Shown here piece by piece: positions 62,398 through 64,000 of a DNA stretch of 64,000 nucleotides. Source of the DNA: Blastocatellia bacterium AA13. GTDB lineage: Bacteria; Acidobacteriota; Blastocatellia; UBA7656. A model generated the notes under the pieces. The model saw only the letters and a program-made list of their open reading frames with translations, did no database searches and was not told the DNA's origin. Position 1 is the stretch's first letter; each line of letters starts with the position of its first letter. The translations under genes and the position numbers were made by a program. The stretch covers positions 1 to 64,000 of the forward strand of contig QHVH01000022.1 in the NCBI GenBank assembly GCA_003222245.1. The letters run 5' to 3'.

Positions 62398-62950
62398 CTT
62401 TCAATCCCGATTGGCCTCTGTTTCTCCCCTGCGATGCGTCTCCGGCTGAGAACCTGCGGTTCGATTTGACCGCTGGTAAGCGACTCCAAACACTGTCCTC
62501 CTCAATATTGTCGGCACTTATTGTCGGCACTCTTGGAGACCGAACCAAGTTCAAAGTTAAGAATTTGTAGGCCTGTCGCCACATTATGCTGATGCGGTCG
62601 ATCACCTTCAGCACTACTTCACCATAGGCGGGATGCTGCGCGGCGAAGACTAACGCTTGGCCGCCCTGGCTTACCATAGTGACGTTCGTTAGCGCCGGAG
62701 AGTTTCCTCGGAACCCAAGCCGCGTCAATTTGAAATACGTTGCCATTACACTTACGATCAACGCGCGCCAACTCCCCATGCCACTCCTTAAACAGCCAGG
62801 CGCGTACGAAGCTGGCAGGCGCCGCGCGTTCTTGGGTTTGAAAGGGGTGTCGTCTGGCAGTCCATATCCCGGTACTTTGAGCCTTGGCCCTTCTCTAGAA
62901 AGCGCGCGGTTAATGAAGGCTGAGTGTCGCAAGTGCTTGAAAGAAAAGTG
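62398..62950 (-). other. Gene-poor stretch with a weak kinase-like fragment
   Basis: A 213-codon open frame (62366-63007) overlaps the tRNA, so its start is not real. From codon 115 to 140 it reads TMVSQGGQALVFAAQHPAYG and EVVLKVI, similar to a kinase glycine loop and lysine strand, and could be a decayed kinase fragment. No other support was found. Confidence 0.3.
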
Positions 62951-63023
62951 CGCCCGGAGAGGCTCGAACTCCCAACCCTCGGTTCCGAAGACCGATGCTC
63001 TGTCCAATTGAGCTACGGGCGCG
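62951..63023 (-). tRNA. tRNA-Arg (UCG anticodon)
   Basis: The 73-base minus-strand sequence folds as a cloverleaf: acceptor GCGCCCG with CGGGCGC, D-stem GCTC with GAGC, anticodon stem TCGGT with ACCGA and loop CTTCGGA (anticodon TCG), T-stem GGGAG with CTCTC and loop TTCGAGC. CCA is not encoded. Confidence 0.93.
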
Positions 63024-63041
63024 AGGGGTTGATTATCAATT

Positions 63042-63089
63042 AATAGCTACCCTACGCGCAAGTAATAGCTACAAACAGTAATAGCTACC
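63042..63089. repeat. Three copies of a 10-mer after the tRNA
   Basis: TAATAGCTAC occurs at 63042, 63064 and 63080. It lies 5' of the tRNA gene in transcription direction and could be a relic of repeat insertion. Confidence 0.6.
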
Positions 63090-63121
63090 CCCAGTAACGT
63101 AGGCCTATGGATGCAGAAGGC

Positions 63122-63290
63122 ATCAGAGTACATTCTCTGGTTCTCAACCTCTGGTTCTCCACCTCTGGTTCTCCGCGATACCCCTCTGATTCTTCGCGAT
63201 CCTCCGGTTCTTCGCGACATCCTCCGGTTCTCCGCGACATCCTCTCGACATCCTCTGGTTCTCCTCGACGCCCTCGTATTTTCCCGACAT
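63122..63290. repeat. Degenerate minisatellite
   Basis: About nine imperfect copies of a unit such as CCTCTGGTTCTCC or CCTCCGGTTCTTCGCGACAT. Open frames here on both strands are repeat artefacts. Confidence 0.75.
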
Positions 63291-63299
63291 CAATCAGGA

Positions 63300-63360
<61 letters not shown>

Positions 63361-63404
63361 AACAAACGCTCTCTCGATCGATATGCGTTATTAACGCTGA
63401 TCGG

Positions 63405-64000
63405 TCAGAGCGCCGCGAGGATCATCCTCTGGCTTGAGAATGTCTGGCCGTCCGCTGAGTTGCTATAAAAGAGAATGCCTTCCTGGCGGCCCAATACCGA
63501 GCTATCGATCCATACGATGTGAAGTTTGCCCTGGCTGTCGACTACCATTGCCGGGCTGTGACCTTGGCCCCGGCGCGGGTCGGCGTGAGAAACCTGAACC
63601 GGCCGCAAAAACGTCCCGCCTCCGTCATTCGATCGGGCGAGAAATACTTCCTGAACGGGGTCCGCGTCATCTTCATATGAGAGAAAGACTCTGTCGTGAA
63701 ATATCGCAAGCACCGGTTTATGAATATCGGCGTTGGGCGATGCTGAGACATTGAGAGGTGCGGAAAAAGTATTGCCCGCATCCGTAGATCTCGAGTAATA
63801 AGCTTCGTTGTCTCCGCTGCTGTGATCGGCCCACGTAACGTGAATCCCGTTCGATTGATCCACCGCTATCCGCGGCTCGGCAGCGTTGCCGGGGCCTTTG
63901 GAGATCTGTCGAGGCATTGAGAATGACTGGCCGTGATCGGTCGATCGCGAGAACATTATCGAGCTCTGAATGGCGCCCGATCCTTCGCTAGGCGCGGTGT
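63405..64000 (-). CDS. BNR/sialidase-like repeat protein, 5' end outside window
   Basis: At least 198 codons, open through the right edge; the internal ATG at 63956 is only the first Met seen. The motif S-x-D-x-G-x-T-F (Asp-box) recurs: RSTDHGQSFSMP, RSTDAGNTFSAP and RSNDGGGTFLRP, and a final NSADGQTFSS. Strands between the boxes (GIHVTWADHSSGDNEAYYSR, KLHIVWIDSS) match a beta-propeller of the sialidase or exo-alpha-sialidase-like type. Catalytic residues are not visible in this part. It is probably secreted. Its stop at 63405 lies beside the CT microsatellite. Confidence 0.85.
   Translation of the reverse strand, partial: TAPSEGSGAIQSSIMFSRSTDHGQSFSMPRQISKGPGNAAEPRIAVDQSNGIHVTWADHSSGDNEAYYSRSTDAGNTFSAPLNVSASPNADIHKPVLAIFHDRVFLSYEDDADPVQEVFLARSNDGGGTFLRPVQVSHADPRRGQGHSPAMVVDSQGKLHIVWIDSSVLGRQEGILFYSNSADGQTFSSQRMILAAL

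Noticed and set aside
62366-63007. 213-codon open frame through the tRNA region
   Set aside because: Its first 21 residues are a translated tRNA, so the frame is not a real gene; only the kinase-like part is worth noting.

Overview
The window looks like chromosomal DNA of a GC-rich, soil-type bacterium. The mix of a secreted caspase-like peptidase beside a DUF4384-like partner, many palindromic REP-like repeats, a DUF3500 lipoprotein-like gene and a large extracellular contractile injection system (eCIS) fits Acidobacteriota (Blastocatellia-like) best. That assignment is inference; there is no rRNA here and one tRNA (Arg, UCG) only.

Layout. (1) 1-4140, minus strand: a three-gene operon, M48 metallopeptidase, caspase-like peptidase and a DUF4384-like protein that runs off the left edge. 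(2) 5150-6535: a cytosolic-looking glycoside hydrolase-like barrel, followed by 0.9 kb of 115-bp tandem repeats and short perfect palindromes. (3) 7496-42128, plus strand: a 35-kb eCIS locus. It starts with an XRE regulator, then cap/terminator (Afp16-like), an unrecognised structural protein, sheath, two tube proteins, a 56-residue Afp6-like protein, LysM baseplate protein (Afp7), VgrG-like spike (Afp8), PAAR tip (Afp10), gp25-like (Afp9) and a giant baseplate J protein (Afp11). The cargo block follows: two small cargo proteins, five sugar-transfer/methyl-transfer genes, and two large cargo proteins (one with two zinc-protease motifs, one with a DNase I-like EEP fold). The locus ends with Afp12-like, tape-measure (Afp14-like) and AAA+ ATPase (Afp15-like) genes. 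No receptor-binding tail fibre (Afp13) is recognisable.

(4) 42318-50217: a putative conflict or immune signalling cassette. On the minus strand a CHAT caspase-like protease, a zinc-ribbon/helical-repeat protein and a third unknown protein form an operon; divergently, a protein kinase-like protein and a DUF4407 membrane protein overlap. The CHAT C-terminus and the zinc-ribbon protein N-terminus share a short beta-like motif that could couple them. (5) 50642-53438: dienelactone hydrolase, DUF3500 and a small membrane-anchored protein. (6) 53889-62397: envelope or lipid-glycan genes, GDP-mannose dehydratase, a large membrane protein with a terpene-cyclase-like DxDD motif, a UbiA prenyltransferase, a parDE-type module lying between 92-bp direct repeats of the ubiA 3' end, and a two-domain glycosyltransferase. 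(7) 62951-64000: tRNA-Arg, a minisatellite, a (CT)27 microsatellite, and a BNR/sialidase-like gene running off the right edge.

How it may work together: the eCIS particle (sheath, tube, baseplate, spike) would be assembled with the AAA+ ATPase and tape measure. The DUF4157-type proteins and their relatives share an N-terminal motif (roughly N-x-S-P-R-V-A-x-Q) and would be loaded in the tube as toxins. The embedded glycosyltransferases are candidates for modifying cargo or particle. All of this is read from sequence patterns alone; no database search was run.
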